This document shows, piece by piece, positions 15,850-24,033 of a stretch of 64,000 bases of DNA. The first letter of the stretch is position 1. Each line of letters opens with the position of its first letter. Both the position numbers and the translations under genes were made by a program. The notes under the pieces were generated by a model. The model was not told the DNA's origin. It made no database searches and worked only from the letters and a program-made list of their open reading frames with translations. Source of the stretch: Nonomuraea muscovyensis (GTDB lineage Bacteria > Actinomycetota > Actinomycetes > Streptosporangiales > Streptosporangiaceae); the NCBI RefSeq assembly GCF_014207745.1, contig NZ_JACHJB010000001.1:620001-684000 (forward strand). Direction: 5' to 3'.

Positions 15850-16045
15850 CGGGGCCACCAGTTGCTCCGGCGGCGCTCGCCGGACCTGGACCCGGCGCGG
15901 GCGCTCACCCAGGGCACGATGACGGTGGCCACGGCCAAAGCCGTCATGCCGCTGGTCTCCACCGCCCCGCCGGACCGCCCCGCCGAACGGCCCCGCCGAA
16001 CTGGTGGCCGAGCTCAAGACCCTGCTGCTGCGTCATCTCACCCGA
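15850..16045 (+). pseudogene. Possible TetR-type regulator C-terminal remnant
   Basis: Two overlapping frames give pieces resembling the end of a TetR/AcrR regulator: LLRRRSPDLDPARALTQGTM with VATAKAVMPLVSTAPP, then in another frame AELVAELKTLLLRHLTRA. A single frameshift near 15985 would join them. No N-terminal DNA-binding domain or start remains. This is pattern recognition only. Confidence 0.3.
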
Positions 16046-16057
16046 GCCGGGGGCGGG

Positions 16058-17092
16058 TCACGGACGGAAGGGGCCCGCGACCTCGAAGGTGTGGCCGTCG
16101 GAGGGGTCGCCGGCCGTGCCGAGCTGCGAGGAGAAGTAGAGCCGGCTCCCGTCGGGCGAGAACGCCGGTCCCTTGAGCGCCGACCGGTCGTGACCGTCGA
16201 GGGCCAGGAAGGGCGTGATCGTCCGGTCGGGCGTGATGACGTCGATCCGCATCGCGTCCCTGGCCACGTACAGGTCGCCGGACGGGCTCGCGGTGATGGC
16301 GCGCACCCCGTCGCAGACCCGTTCGAGGGTGGAGGTCTGCGCGTCGTAGGCCCACAGGCCGCTGTCGCCCTTGGTGGTGAAGTAGCAGACGCCGTCGGCG
16401 AAGTGGCAGCCCTCGCCGCCGTCGAAGTGGCGGGCGTCGTCGACCTGGTGGCGGGCGGCGTGCAGCAGCGCGGCGGGCGAGGGCACCGGGCGCCAGCGGC
16501 CGGACTCGCACAGCACCTCCAGGACGCCCTCGGTCAGGTCGCCCCAGTCACCTGGCCGGAACCGGTAGAAGCAGCCGTCGGCCTCGCCCTCGGTCAGGTA
16601 GACGACCTGCCGGTCGGGGTCGCAGGCGGCCGCCTCGTGCCGGAAGCGGCCCATGGCCAGCCGGGGGCGGGCGGCCCGCCGGCCGTACGGGTCGCACTCG
16701 AAGACGCGCCCACGATGGCCCAGCTCGCACGACAGCCAGGTGTGCCACGGCGTCGCGCCGCCCGCGCGGTTGAGGTCGGTGCCGGACAGGATGCGGTAGG
16801 CGTCGGCGACCGAGCCGTCGGCGCCGAACCTGAGCGCGGAGGCCCCGCCGAGCAACGGCAGCTCGGAGTTGGAGACGTAGATCCAGCCCGCGCCGTCGGG
16901 GAAGCACGCGCCGCCGTCGGGTGCGGCGTGCCAGGTCAACCCGGCCACCTTGTGGCCGGAGCGCGCCACCACCCGGCCGGCGAAGCCCGCGGGCAGGGCC
17001 AGGCCGTCGGAGCCCGCCGGCTCCAGCGGGCCGTACGGGCCCACCGCCCCCTGCCACAGCGGGCCCGCGCGGAGGAGAGTCTTGTGGGACAT
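16058..17092 (-). CDS. PhoX-like DUF839 protein (six-bladed propeller phosphatase family)
   Basis: 344 aa without signal peptide. Shows DUF839/PhoX blocks: FAGRVVARSGHKVAGLTWHAAPDGGACF, GWIYVSNSE, GGATPWHTWLSCE, GRFRHEAAACDPDRQVVYLTEGE, GCFYRFRPG, EGCHFADGVCYFTTKGDSGLWAYD and KGPAFSPDGSRLYFSSQ. PhoX enzymes are Ca/Fe alkaline phosphatases with a Tat signal; this shorter cytoplasmic relative may not be one. ATG 17092 has GGGAGG 8 nt upstream. Confidence 0.82.
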   Translation of the reverse strand: MSHKTLLRAGPLWQGAVGPYGPLEPAGSDGLALPAGFAGRVVARSGHKVAGLTWHAAPDGGACFPDGAGWIYVSNSELPLLGGASALRFGADGSVADAYRILSGTDLNRAGGATPWHTWLSCELGHRGRVFECDPYGRRAARPRLAMGRFRHEAAACDPDRQVVYLTEGEADGCFYRFRPGDWGDLTEGVLEVLCESGRWRPVPSPAALLHAARHQVDDARHFDGGEGCHFADGVCYFTTKGDSGLWAYDAQTSTLERVCDGVRAITASPSGDLYVARDAMRIDVITPDRTITPFLALDGHDRSALKGPAFSPDGSRLYFSSQLGTAGDPSDGHTFEVAGPFRP

Positions 17093-17308
17093 GTCAGGCG
17101 CCTCCCTCTGGTGCCACGCTAGTCGACCGCACCGACGTGAATGGGAGGGATCCGGAACGTCGAACACCGCGCGAACCCGGGACCACCAGACACCCGCAAT
17201 CCCCCATTCCGCGACACTTCCCCCTGGGCGTCCGGTCACGCGTTCCCCCACGGACATCCCGGGCATGCGGGAGCCCGGGGCCCCCGGGGCTCCCGGGCTC
17301 GGGCGGGG

Positions 17309-17776
17309 TCAGCGCTGGGCCTGGAACATCCAGCGCTCCTTGTCGATGTCCTGGGCGATGCGGACGAACAGGTCCTGGGTGGACTTGTCCGGCTCCTCCG
17401 TGGCCTCGATCCGCTCGCGCATCCGCCGGCCGACTCCCTCGAGGATGTCGGTCATGGTCGCCACGACCTTGCCGTCCTCGATCCACCCGCTTTCAGGCTG
17501 GGCGATCTTGGTGGAGCGGCCGAGCGTGGCGGAGCGGCCGTCGGGGTTGATGCCGAGCGCCGCCGCCCGTTCGGCGATGGTGTCGGCGTGCTCCCGGGCG
17601 AGCGAGACGAGCTCGTCCAGTTGGAGATGGATCGGCCGGAAGTTGTGGCCGACGATGTTCCAGTGCATCTGCTTCGCGACCAGCGACAGATCGATGAGAT
17701 CGACCAGGGCGCCCTGCAGGGCCTCGGCGACCGTGTTCTTCGCGTCGCCCGAGAGCGGACCGGTGATCGTACCCAT
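17309..17776 (-). CDS. dps: Dps DNA-binding ferritin-like protein
   Basis: 155 aa four-helix Dps protein, which oxidises and stores iron and protects DNA in stress and stationary phase. Ferroxidase residues are visible in KQMHWNIVGHNFRPIH and LQLDELVSLAREHADTIAERA; the C-terminal helix is DLFVRIAQDIDKERWMFQAQ. ATG 17776 is preceded by GGGGAGGAAAACATC, so nine upstream codons in the longer frame are not used. Divergent from the MerR gene with a palindromic spacer. Confidence 0.93.
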   Translation of the reverse strand: MGTITGPLSGDAKNTVAEALQGALVDLIDLSLVAKQMHWNIVGHNFRPIHLQLDELVSLAREHADTIAERAAALGINPDGRSATLGRSTKIAQPESGWIEDGKVVATMTDILEGVGRRMRERIEATEEPDKSTQDLFVRIAQDIDKERWMFQAQR

Positions 17777-17844
17777 GATGTTTTCCTCCCCGTTGTACGA
17801 CATCTCATCTCTTATGAGCGAAATCGGGTGCTTTAATCCTCTGT

Positions 17845-17871
17845 TGACACTGCAATAGTGACAGTGTCACT
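17845..17871. promoter_or_regulatory. Overlapping palindromes between dps and the MerR gene
   Basis: TGACACTG (17845-17852) and CAGTGTCA (17862-17869) form an 8-bp inverted repeat with 9-bp spacer; within it lies AGTGACA-G-TGTCACT (17857-17871). TTGACA at 17844-17849 is a possible -35 for the MerR gene. The site ends 9 nt before the MerR start and is a likely operator for it. Confidence 0.55.
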
Positions 17872-17879
17872 GTGAGGGT

Positions 17880-18617
17880 ATGAGCGAGACCTGGACCATC
17901 GGCGAGCTGGCGGAGCGCGCGGCCGGCCTGCTGCGCACCGACGCCCAGCGCGGCAACGGCCGGGTGCGCGACGTGCCGGGCGAGCGCCTGATCAGGTGGT
18001 ATACGACGATCGGCCTGGTGGACCCGCCGCTGTCCAGACGCGGCAGGATCGCCCGGTACGGCAGGCGGCACCTGCTGCAGCTCGTGGCGGTCAAGCGCCT
18101 GCAGGCCACGGGCCACTCGATCGCGGACATCCAGGCGGCCCTCGCGGGTGCCACCGACACGATGCTGGAGGCGTTCGCCGAAACGCTCGACGGTTCCGGC
18201 CGCGACGGTTCCGGTGGCGGCGGTTCCGGTGGCGACGCTGGGGGCCGCGAGACCGCGGGCCGCGGCGACGGTGAAGCGGCACCGGAGCAGGCACGCTTCT
18301 GGGCGCGCGCTCCGCTCGATCACCTCACCGGCGCGGACCGTACGGCACCTGACCGTCCGGTGCGAGACAGCGCGGCAGGAGACCGTGCGGCGACAGACCG
18401 TGCGGCGGGTGAGACGGTGACGGCGGGCGAGGGCCCGGCCACGGGCGGTCCGGTGGCCGGGACCCCGCCCGGCCCGGTCACGGGCGTGCGGATCGCGCCC
18501 GGCGTGACGCTCGTGCTCGACCGCGCGGGCCGTACCCCCACTCCAGACGACGTCCATGCGGTGCTGGCCGCGGCGGAGCCGCTGCTGGCGGTGCTCGAAG
18601 AGAGGAATCTCGCATGA
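17880..18617 (+). CDS. MerR-type regulator with long disordered linker
   Basis: 245 aa. Residues 5-85 are a MerR winged helix (WTIGELAERA, RLIRWYTTIGLVDPPLSRRGRIARYGRRHLLQLVAVKRLQATGHSIADIQAAL). Residues 105-200 are Gly/Asp/Ala/Thr-rich low complexity. The last 45 (GVRIAPGVTLVLDRAGRTPTPDDVHAVLAAAEPLL) look like a small effector domain. The next gene starts at 18614, overlapping this stop (ATGA), so the regulator is cotranscribed and coupled with the VIT-vWA protein. Signal unknown. Confidence 0.88.
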   Translation: MSETWTIGELAERAAGLLRTDAQRGNGRVRDVPGERLIRWYTTIGLVDPPLSRRGRIARYGRRHLLQLVAVKRLQATGHSIADIQAALAGATDTMLEAFAETLDGSGRDGSGGGGSGGDAGGRETAGRGDGEAAPEQARFWARAPLDHLTGADRTAPDRPVRDSAAGDRAATDRAAGETVTAGEGPATGGPVAGTPPGPVTGVRIAPGVTLVLDRAGRTPTPDDVHAVLAAAEPLLAVLEERNLA

Positions 18618-21031
18618 AGATCACTTCACTCGAGCCGGCTCGGTGCCTGCCGGTTCCGGACGCCGGATTCGGCGCACTGCGGACCGAGCGGGGCAACCTG
18701 CCGCTCGAGAGCGTGGACGTGGCCGCCTCCGTCTCCGGGCTCATCGCCGGGGTGGAGGTCACGCAGGGCTTCCGCAACCCGTTCGACGTCACGCTGGAGG
18801 CCACCTACGTCTTCCCGCTGCCCGACCGCGCGGCGGTCACGGCGTTCCGGATGGAGGCGGGCGGCCGGGTGGTCGAGGGCGTGCTCAAGGAGCGCGGCCA
18901 GGCCAGGGCCGACTACGACCAGGCGCTGCGCGAGGGCCGGCGGGCGGCGATCGCCGAGGAGGACCGGCCGGACGTGTTCACCATCAGGGTGGGCAACATC
19001 CTGCCCGGCGAGCGCGTCACGGTCCGGCTGTCCCTGAGTCAGCCGCTGCCGTACGAGGACGGGGCCGCGACGTTCCGCTTCCCGCTGGTCGTCGCCCCCC
19101 GCTACGTGCCGGGCGTCCCCCTCGACGGGCCGCCGGCGGGCGACGGCGTCGCGCCCGACACGGACGCGGTGCCCGACGCGTCGCGGATCGCGCCGCCGGT
19201 GCTGCTGCCCGGCTTCCCCGACCCGGTGCGCCTGTCGCTGTCGGCACGGATCGACGCGGCCGGGCTCGACCTGCGCGAGCTGGCGTCCAGCCTGCACGTG
19301 GTCGAGGAGGAGGGCGACACCGTACGGCTGCGTCCCGGTGAGCGGCTCGACCGCGACTTCATCCTGCGGCTGGCGTTCGAGGCGTCCACGGCGTTGCAGC
19401 TCGACAGGGCGGGCACGTTCGCGCTGACCGTCATGCCGCCGCCGGTGCGTGAGGCGCGCACGCCGCGCGACCTGGTGCTCCTGCTGGACCGGTCGGGCAG
19501 CATGGGCGGCTGGAAGATGGTCGCCGCCCGCCGCGCCGCGGCCCGCATCGTCGACACGCTCGCCTCGGACGACCGGTTCGCGGTGCTGACGTTCGACTCG
19601 GTAGTGGAGCAGGCGTTCGAGGGGATGGTGGAGGCGTCCGACCGCAACCGCTACCGGGCCGTCGAACACCTAGCCCGGGTGGACGCCCGGGGCGGCACCG
19701 AGCTGCTGGAGCCGCTGCGCCAGGCGGTGTCGCTGCTGGGCGGCGCCGGTTCCGGGGACCGCGAGCGGATCGTGGTGCTCGTCACCGACGGCCAGGTGGC
19801 CAACGAGGACCAGATCCTGGAGCAGGCGGGCGGCGCGCTGTCGGCCATGCGGGTCCACGCGGTCGGCATCGACCGGGCGGTGAACGCCGGGTTCCTGGGG
19901 CGCCTGGCCGGGCTGGGCGCCGGGCGGTGCGAGCTGGTGGAGTCGGAGGACCGGCTGGACGCGGCCATGGACCAGATCCACCGCCGCATCGGCGCGCCCC
20001 TGGTGACGGACCTGTCGCTCAAGGGCCTCGACGTGGAGCGGGGCACGCTCACCCACCTGGGCTCGATCTTCCCGGGGGTGCCGTTGCGGGTGTACGGCCG
20101 CCTCCGGGGCGCCGACACCGGGGCCGAGACGGCGACCGGCACAGGGACAGGCACGGGGACAGGCACAGTGACAGGCACGGAGACAGGCACGGTGACGGTG
20201 CGCGGGCTGGCGGCGGGGGCTCCGTGGGAGGAGCAGGTCGCCGCGACGGTCGTGGACAACCCGGCGATCCGCGCCGTATGGGCGCGTGCGCACCTGCGCG
20301 AGCTGGAGGACCGTTACGCGATGGGCGAGCGGGAACTGGAGGCGGAGATCGTCCGGGTCTCGCTGGAGTACGGAGTGCTGTGCCGGTTCACGGCGTACGT
20401 GGCGGTGGACACCAGCCAGGTCGCCGAGGGCGGGCCGGAGCACCGGGTCATCCAGCCGGTCGAGCCGCCGAGCGGGTGGGAGATGCCGTCGCCGCCCCCG
20501 GCGATGCCGGGCTTCATGGGGCAGGCGGCGGTGATGTCGGCACCACGCGCGTTCCGGGCCGCGGCGGCCCCCGCCTTCGAGTCCGCGCTCGACGAGACTC
20601 CCTTCGCGAGCGGCCCCCAAAGCACGCCCGCCGCCCCCGCCGGTGCGCCGGGCGGTGCGGGTCCCGGCGGTGCCGGGGGCTGGACGCAGCGGGGGCGGAC
20701 GTTCGGCAGGCCCATGCCGGCTCCCGCCCGCCGGTCGCCGCACGGCCTGGAGGCCATCCGGCCCCAGCTCGTGGCGGAGCTCGACCGGCTGAAGGCGCCG
20801 CGGGCGGCCGACCCGCTCTTCCTCGCCGACCTGGGCTCCCGGCTGGCTGCGCTGTCGGCGTACCTGGGCGGTCACGCCGAGCTGTCCGACCTGGCCCGAG
20901 CGCTGGAGACCGCCGAGCAGCCGGGCACGGACCTGGAGGCGCTGCGCGGGCGCGCCGTCGAGGTCCTGACCGCGCTCACCGGCGGCGGCCCGGCCCCGGA
21001 GCAGCGCCGCCCCTTCTGGAAGCGCGGCTGA
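18614..21031 (+). CDS. VIT and von Willebrand A domain protein
   Basis: 805 aa. An N-terminal VIT domain (about 1-135: VSGLIAGVEVTQGFRNPFDVTLEATYVFPLPDRAAV) is followed by a vWA domain from about 285 with MIDAS DRSGSMGG and VLVTDGQVANED. Thereafter come a beta-rich region and a Pro/Ala/Gly linker (620-700) and a helical tail. No signal peptide or membrane segment, so cytoplasmic. Bacterial VIT-vWA proteins are widespread but uncharacterised. Forms an operon with the MerR regulator. A Gly-Thr minisatellite lies near residue 508-530. Confidence 0.88.
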   Translation: MKITSLEPARCLPVPDAGFGALRTERGNLPLESVDVAASVSGLIAGVEVTQGFRNPFDVTLEATYVFPLPDRAAVTAFRMEAGGRVVEGVLKERGQARADYDQALREGRRAAIAEEDRPDVFTIRVGNILPGERVTVRLSLSQPLPYEDGAATFRFPLVVAPRYVPGVPLDGPPAGDGVAPDTDAVPDASRIAPPVLLPGFPDPVRLSLSARIDAAGLDLRELASSLHVVEEEGDTVRLRPGERLDRDFILRLAFEASTALQLDRAGTFALTVMPPPVREARTPRDLVLLLDRSGSMGGWKMVAARRAAARIVDTLASDDRFAVLTFDSVVEQAFEGMVEASDRNRYRAVEHLARVDARGGTELLEPLRQAVSLLGGAGSGDRERIVVLVTDGQVANEDQILEQAGGALSAMRVHAVGIDRAVNAGFLGRLAGLGAGRCELVESEDRLDAAMDQIHRRIGAPLVTDLSLKGLDVERGTLTHLGSIFPGVPLRVYGRLRGADTGAETATGTGTGTGTGTVTGTETGTVTVRGLAAGAPWEEQVAATVVDNPAIRAVWARAHLRELEDRYAMGERELEAEIVRVSLEYGVLCRFTAYVAVDTSQVAEGGPEHRVIQPVEPPSGWEMPSPPPAMPGFMGQAAVMSAPRAFRAAAAPAFESALDETPFASGPQSTPAAPAGAPGGAGPGGAGGWTQRGRTFGRPMPAPARRSPHGLEAIRPQLVAELDRLKAPRAADPLFLADLGSRLAALSAYLGGHAELSDLARALETAEQPGTDLEALRGRAVEVLTALTGGGPAPEQRRPFWKRG
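20138..20195 (+). repeat. 12-bp minisatellite inside the VIT-vWA gene
   Basis: About five units of ACAGGCACRGNG encode alternating Gly-Thr with Val/Glu substitutions. In frame (12 bp), so copy changes would only alter linker length. Confidence 0.7.
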
Positions 21032-21035
21032 ACCA

Positions 21036-21075
21036 CCGGCCCCTTCCCGTCCCGGCCGGGGCGGGAAGGGGCCGG
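21036..21075 (+). terminator. Terminator after the VIT-vWA gene
   Basis: CCGGCCCCTTCCCG (21036-21049) pairs perfectly with CGGGAAGGGGCCGG (21062-21075), starting 5 nt past the stop codon. Confidence 0.65.
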
Positions 21076-21153
21076 CTGGTCGCACCGCTCGCTGTGTCAT
21101 CCGGGCCGGGCAGGTGGGTCGTAGCTGTGGGGTGGGGCCCATAGTCTGGGGCC

Positions 21154-22020
21154 GTGAGCACTCTTGTCCTGGACGGCGGCCTGGCCACCCATCTCGAAGC
21201 GCTCGGCGCCGATCTGAGCGACGAGCTGTGGTCCGCACGGCTCCTGCTGGAGGACCCCGACCTGATCCGCCGCGTCCACGCCGACTACTTCGCGGCCGGG
21301 GCCCAGGTGGCCACGACCGCCAGCTACCAGGCGTCCCTGCCCGGGTTCGTCCGGCGTGGGCTGGACGTGGCGCAGGCCGAGCGCCTCATCAGGCGTTCGG
21401 TCGAGCTGGCCGCGCAGGCACGGGACGAGGCGGGCGGCGGGCTGGTGGCCGCCTCGGTCGGCCCGTACGGCGCCTACCTGGCCAACGGTGCCGAGTACAC
21501 CGGCGACTACGACCTCGACGAGGAGGGTCTGCTGGCCTGGCACCGGCCCCGCTGGGAGATCCTCGCCTCCTCCGGCGCCGACCTGCTGGCCTGCGAGACG
21601 ATCCCCTCCTACCCGGAGGCGCGGGCGCTGGGCCGGTTGCTGCGCGAGACGCCCTCGGTCAAGGCGTGGGTGAGCTTCTCCTGCCGCGACGGGGAGCACC
21701 TCAACGACGGCACGCCGATCCGCGAGGCCGCCGCGCTGTTCGCGAGCGACGCGCAGGTGGTGGCCGTGGGCGTCAACTGCACCGCGCCACGGCACGTCCC
21801 GTCCCTGCTCGCCGCCCTCTCCGGCGGGCTGCCCGTCGTCGTCTACCCCAACTCGGGCGAGACGTGGGACGCCGGGCGTCGCCGGTGGCTGGGGCTGGCC
21901 GATCCGGCCGAGTACGGGCAGGCGGCCAAGGAGTGGGAGCGGGCGGGCGCCTCGCTGATCGGCGGCTGCTGCCGCACCACGCCCGACCACGTCAAGCAGA
22001 TCCGGGCCCACCTGGCCTGA
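21154..22020 (+). CDS. mmuM: Homocysteine S-methyltransferase
   Basis: 288 aa; transfers a methyl group from S-methylmethionine (or SAM) to homocysteine to give methionine. Zinc-thiolate ligands are in VGVNCTAPRH and SLIGGCCRTTPDHV; the N-terminus LDGGLATHLEALGADL and the QVATTASYQASLPGF and GPYGAYLANGAEYTGDY blocks are typical. GTG 21154 follows TAGTCT by exactly 6 nt and has no Shine-Dalgarno, so it is probably leaderless. Single gene. Confidence 0.92.
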   Translation: MSTLVLDGGLATHLEALGADLSDELWSARLLLEDPDLIRRVHADYFAAGAQVATTASYQASLPGFVRRGLDVAQAERLIRRSVELAAQARDEAGGGLVAASVGPYGAYLANGAEYTGDYDLDEEGLLAWHRPRWEILASSGADLLACETIPSYPEARALGRLLRETPSVKAWVSFSCRDGEHLNDGTPIREAAALFASDAQVVAVGVNCTAPRHVPSLLAALSGGLPVVVYPNSGETWDAGRRRWLGLADPAEYGQAAKEWERAGASLIGGCCRTTPDHVKQIRAHLA

Positions 22021-22123
22021 GCCCCGCTGCCCGGCCGGCACGCGTCGCCGCGGAGGTGCCGTCCACGCATCCCCGTTCGCGCGGCCGGCGAGTTCTCGCC
22101 CGCTCGGGACGGACCCGGCGCGG

Positions 22124-22552
22124 TCAGGCCAAGGTGGTGGCCGGGGTCTTGCGGCGCTGCAGGGCTCCGTCGACGGAGAGGGCGCCGCCCCCGGTGAAGC
22201 CCACGGCCAGCGCACCGGCGGCGAGCGCCAGCACGAACTCGTAGCCACCCTTGTCCGCGGCGAACCCGTTGGCCAGGTGCACGAACACGATCGCGCCCAC
22301 CATGTTGAGCGCCAGCAGCGTGCCGGCGATCGGCAGCGCCGCGCCGGCGATCAGCGCGAGCCCGCCGACGACCTCCAGCAGCGCGACCGCCGGAGCGGCG
22401 AGGCCGGCGAGCGGGATGCCGACCGACTCGAAGAACTTGGTCGTGCCCGAGATGCCCATGGTGGCGAACTTCTGGTAGCCGTGCACGAGGAAGATCACGC
22501 CGATGGCCACGCGGGCGATCAGCAGCGCGACGGGACGGGCCTGGGCGATCAT
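22124..22552 (-). CDS. DoxX-family membrane protein
   Basis: 142 aa with four predicted membrane helices (LLIARVAIGVIFLVHGYQKF, LAGLAAPAVALLEVVGGLALIAGAALP, LLALNMVGAIVFVHL, EFVLALAAGALAVGFTG). DoxX proteins are quinone- or redox-associated membrane proteins; some are part of thiosulfate oxidoreductase or oxidant-response complexes. ATG 22552 has AAGGAG 5 nt upstream. Divergent from a MarR gene with shared spacer repeats, suggesting control by it. Confidence 0.88.
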   Translation of the reverse strand: MIAQARPVALLIARVAIGVIFLVHGYQKFATMGISGTTKFFESVGIPLAGLAAPAVALLEVVGGLALIAGAALPIAGTLLALNMVGAIVFVHLANGFAADKGGYEFVLALAAGALAVGFTGGGALSVDGALQRRKTPATTLA

Positions 22553-22565
22553 GTGGTCTCCTTGT

Positions 22566-22619
22566 GGTCGTTCAGTTTTTAACGACCGCCACTCTAGCCG
22601 GTCGTTCAAATCTGAACAA
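22566..22619. promoter_or_regulatory. Operator region between DoxX and MarR genes
   Basis: GGTCGTTCA is repeated at 22566-22574 and 22600-22608. Inverted partners occur at TCGTT...AACGA (22568-22585) and GTTCA-AATC-TGAAC (22604-22617). The second site abuts the MarR -10 (TACACT 22624-22629). Confidence 0.55.
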
Positions 22620-22635
22620 CAAGTACACTTGGGAC

Positions 22636-23091
22636 GTGACGCACACCCGGTGGCTCGACGAGACGGAGATGGCGGCCTGGCGCGCCTTCCTGTCCACTTC
22701 TCACCTGCTGGAACGGCGCATCGAGGAGCAGCTCAAGACGGCGGCGGGCCTGACCCACGCGCAGTACGAGATCCTCGTGCGGCTGTCCGGCGCCCCCGGC
22801 CGGCGGATGCGCATGACAGAGCTGGCCAGGGGGGTGGTGGCGTCCAAGAGCGCGCTGACGTATCAGATCACCCAGTTGGAGAAGGCGGGCCTGGTCGAGC
22901 GCACCACGTGCCCGTCGGACGACAGGGGGGTGCTGGCGGTCCTCACCGAGGAGGGGATGCGCTGTCTGGAACGGGTCGCGCCGGGCCACCTGGAGGTCGT
23001 GCGGCGCTACCTGATCGACCGGCTGAGCCGCGACGAGCTGGAGGTCGTGACAGCGGCCATGCGCAGGACGGAGGAGGCGCTGCGCGCCTGA
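22636..23091 (+). CDS. MarR-family regulator
   Basis: 151 aa winged helix: LTHAQYEILVRLSGAPGRRMRMTELARGV, SKSALTYQITQLEKAGLVERTTCPSDDRGVLAVLTEEG, then a dimerisation helix. GTG 22636 lies 6 nt after TACACT, fitting a leaderless mRNA. Contains a Cys in the wing (TTCPSDD), so redox sensing is possible. Likely represses itself and the divergent DoxX gene. Confidence 0.9.
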   Translation: MTHTRWLDETEMAAWRAFLSTSHLLERRIEEQLKTAAGLTHAQYEILVRLSGAPGRRMRMTELARGVVASKSALTYQITQLEKAGLVERTTCPSDDRGVLAVLTEEGMRCLERVAPGHLEVVRRYLIDRLSRDELEVVTAAMRRTEEALRA

Positions 23092-23184
23092 CGGGCCGCA
23101 GGCGGGTCGTCGCGGCGCGGGCCGCAGGCGGGTCATCCGGCGGCGCGGGCCGCCGGCGCGCGGCCCTGGGCGGCGCGAGACAGG

Positions 23185-23886
23185 TCAGTCGTTGGCGGCG
23201 CGGGCCATCCGCTCCATCTCGACCTTGGCGCTGGCGGCGTACTTGTCCACGTACTCCTGCTCCGACAGCTCCATCAGCGCGTACATGATCTCGTCCGTGA
23301 CGGCGCGCAGCACGAGGCGATCGTCCTCCATGCCGTAGTAGCGCGAGAAGTCGAGCGGCTTGCCGAACCTGATGCCCGGCCGGATGCCGAGCCTGGGCAG
23401 GGGACGCCCGGGCGGCATCATCTCGAACGTGTTGACCATGGCCCAGGGGATGACGGGCGCGCGCGACTCCAGCGCCAGCCGGGCGACGCCGGTCTTGCCC
23501 TTGTAGAGGCGGCCGTCGGGCGAGCGGGTGCCCTCGGGGTAGATGCCGAGCACGTGGCCCTCGCGCAGGATGCGCAGACCGGTGCGCAGGGCCGCCTCAC
23601 TGGCCTTGCCGCCGGAGCGGTCGATCGGCACGGTGCCGACCCCGCTGAAGAACAGCCTCGTGAAGAAGCCCTTGATCCCGCGGCCGGTGAAGTAGTCGGA
23701 CTTGCCGAGGGAGATGACCTTACGGCGCAGGTGCAGCGGGCCGAAGAAGTGGTCGGCGAAGGACAGGTGGTTGCCGGCGAGAATCGCGGGACCGTGCTTG
23801 GGCACGTTGTCCACGCCTTCGGCCCACGGCCGGAAGATGACGTGGAGGAGCGGCCCCAAGATGGCCTTGACGACCCAGTAGAACAC
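23185..23886 (-). CDS. plsC: 1-acylglycerol-3-phosphate acyltransferase (PlsC-like)
   Basis: 233 aa membrane-associated acyltransferase of phospholipid synthesis. The HX4D site is in AGNHLSFADHFF (residues 38-49), block II FFSGVGTVPIDRSG, block III YPEGTRSPDG and block IV APVIPWAMVNTFE. The GTG start at 23886 follows AAGAGGTGG. Orthologues occupy the same neighbourhood in other actinobacteria (Rv2182c in M. tuberculosis). Single gene, divergent from the esterase. Confidence 0.9.
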   Translation of the reverse strand: MFYWVVKAILGPLLHVIFRPWAEGVDNVPKHGPAILAGNHLSFADHFFGPLHLRRKVISLGKSDYFTGRGIKGFFTRLFFSGVGTVPIDRSGGKASEAALRTGLRILREGHVLGIYPEGTRSPDGRLYKGKTGVARLALESRAPVIPWAMVNTFEMMPPGRPLPRLGIRPGIRFGKPLDFSRYYGMEDDRLVLRAVTDEIMYALMELSEQEYVDKYAASAKVEMERMARAAND

Positions 23887-24033
23887 CCGGCCACCTCTTC
23901 CCAGCGCTATGTCGGCAAGCGTACGTCATCTTCGCATCTCAGACCCGATGCTCCTACACCAGCTCTCGCACAAAGCCCTGCGATCGTGCGACGATCGGGC
24001 AATTCCGGGATGAAATTCCTAGGAGGCGCTGTT

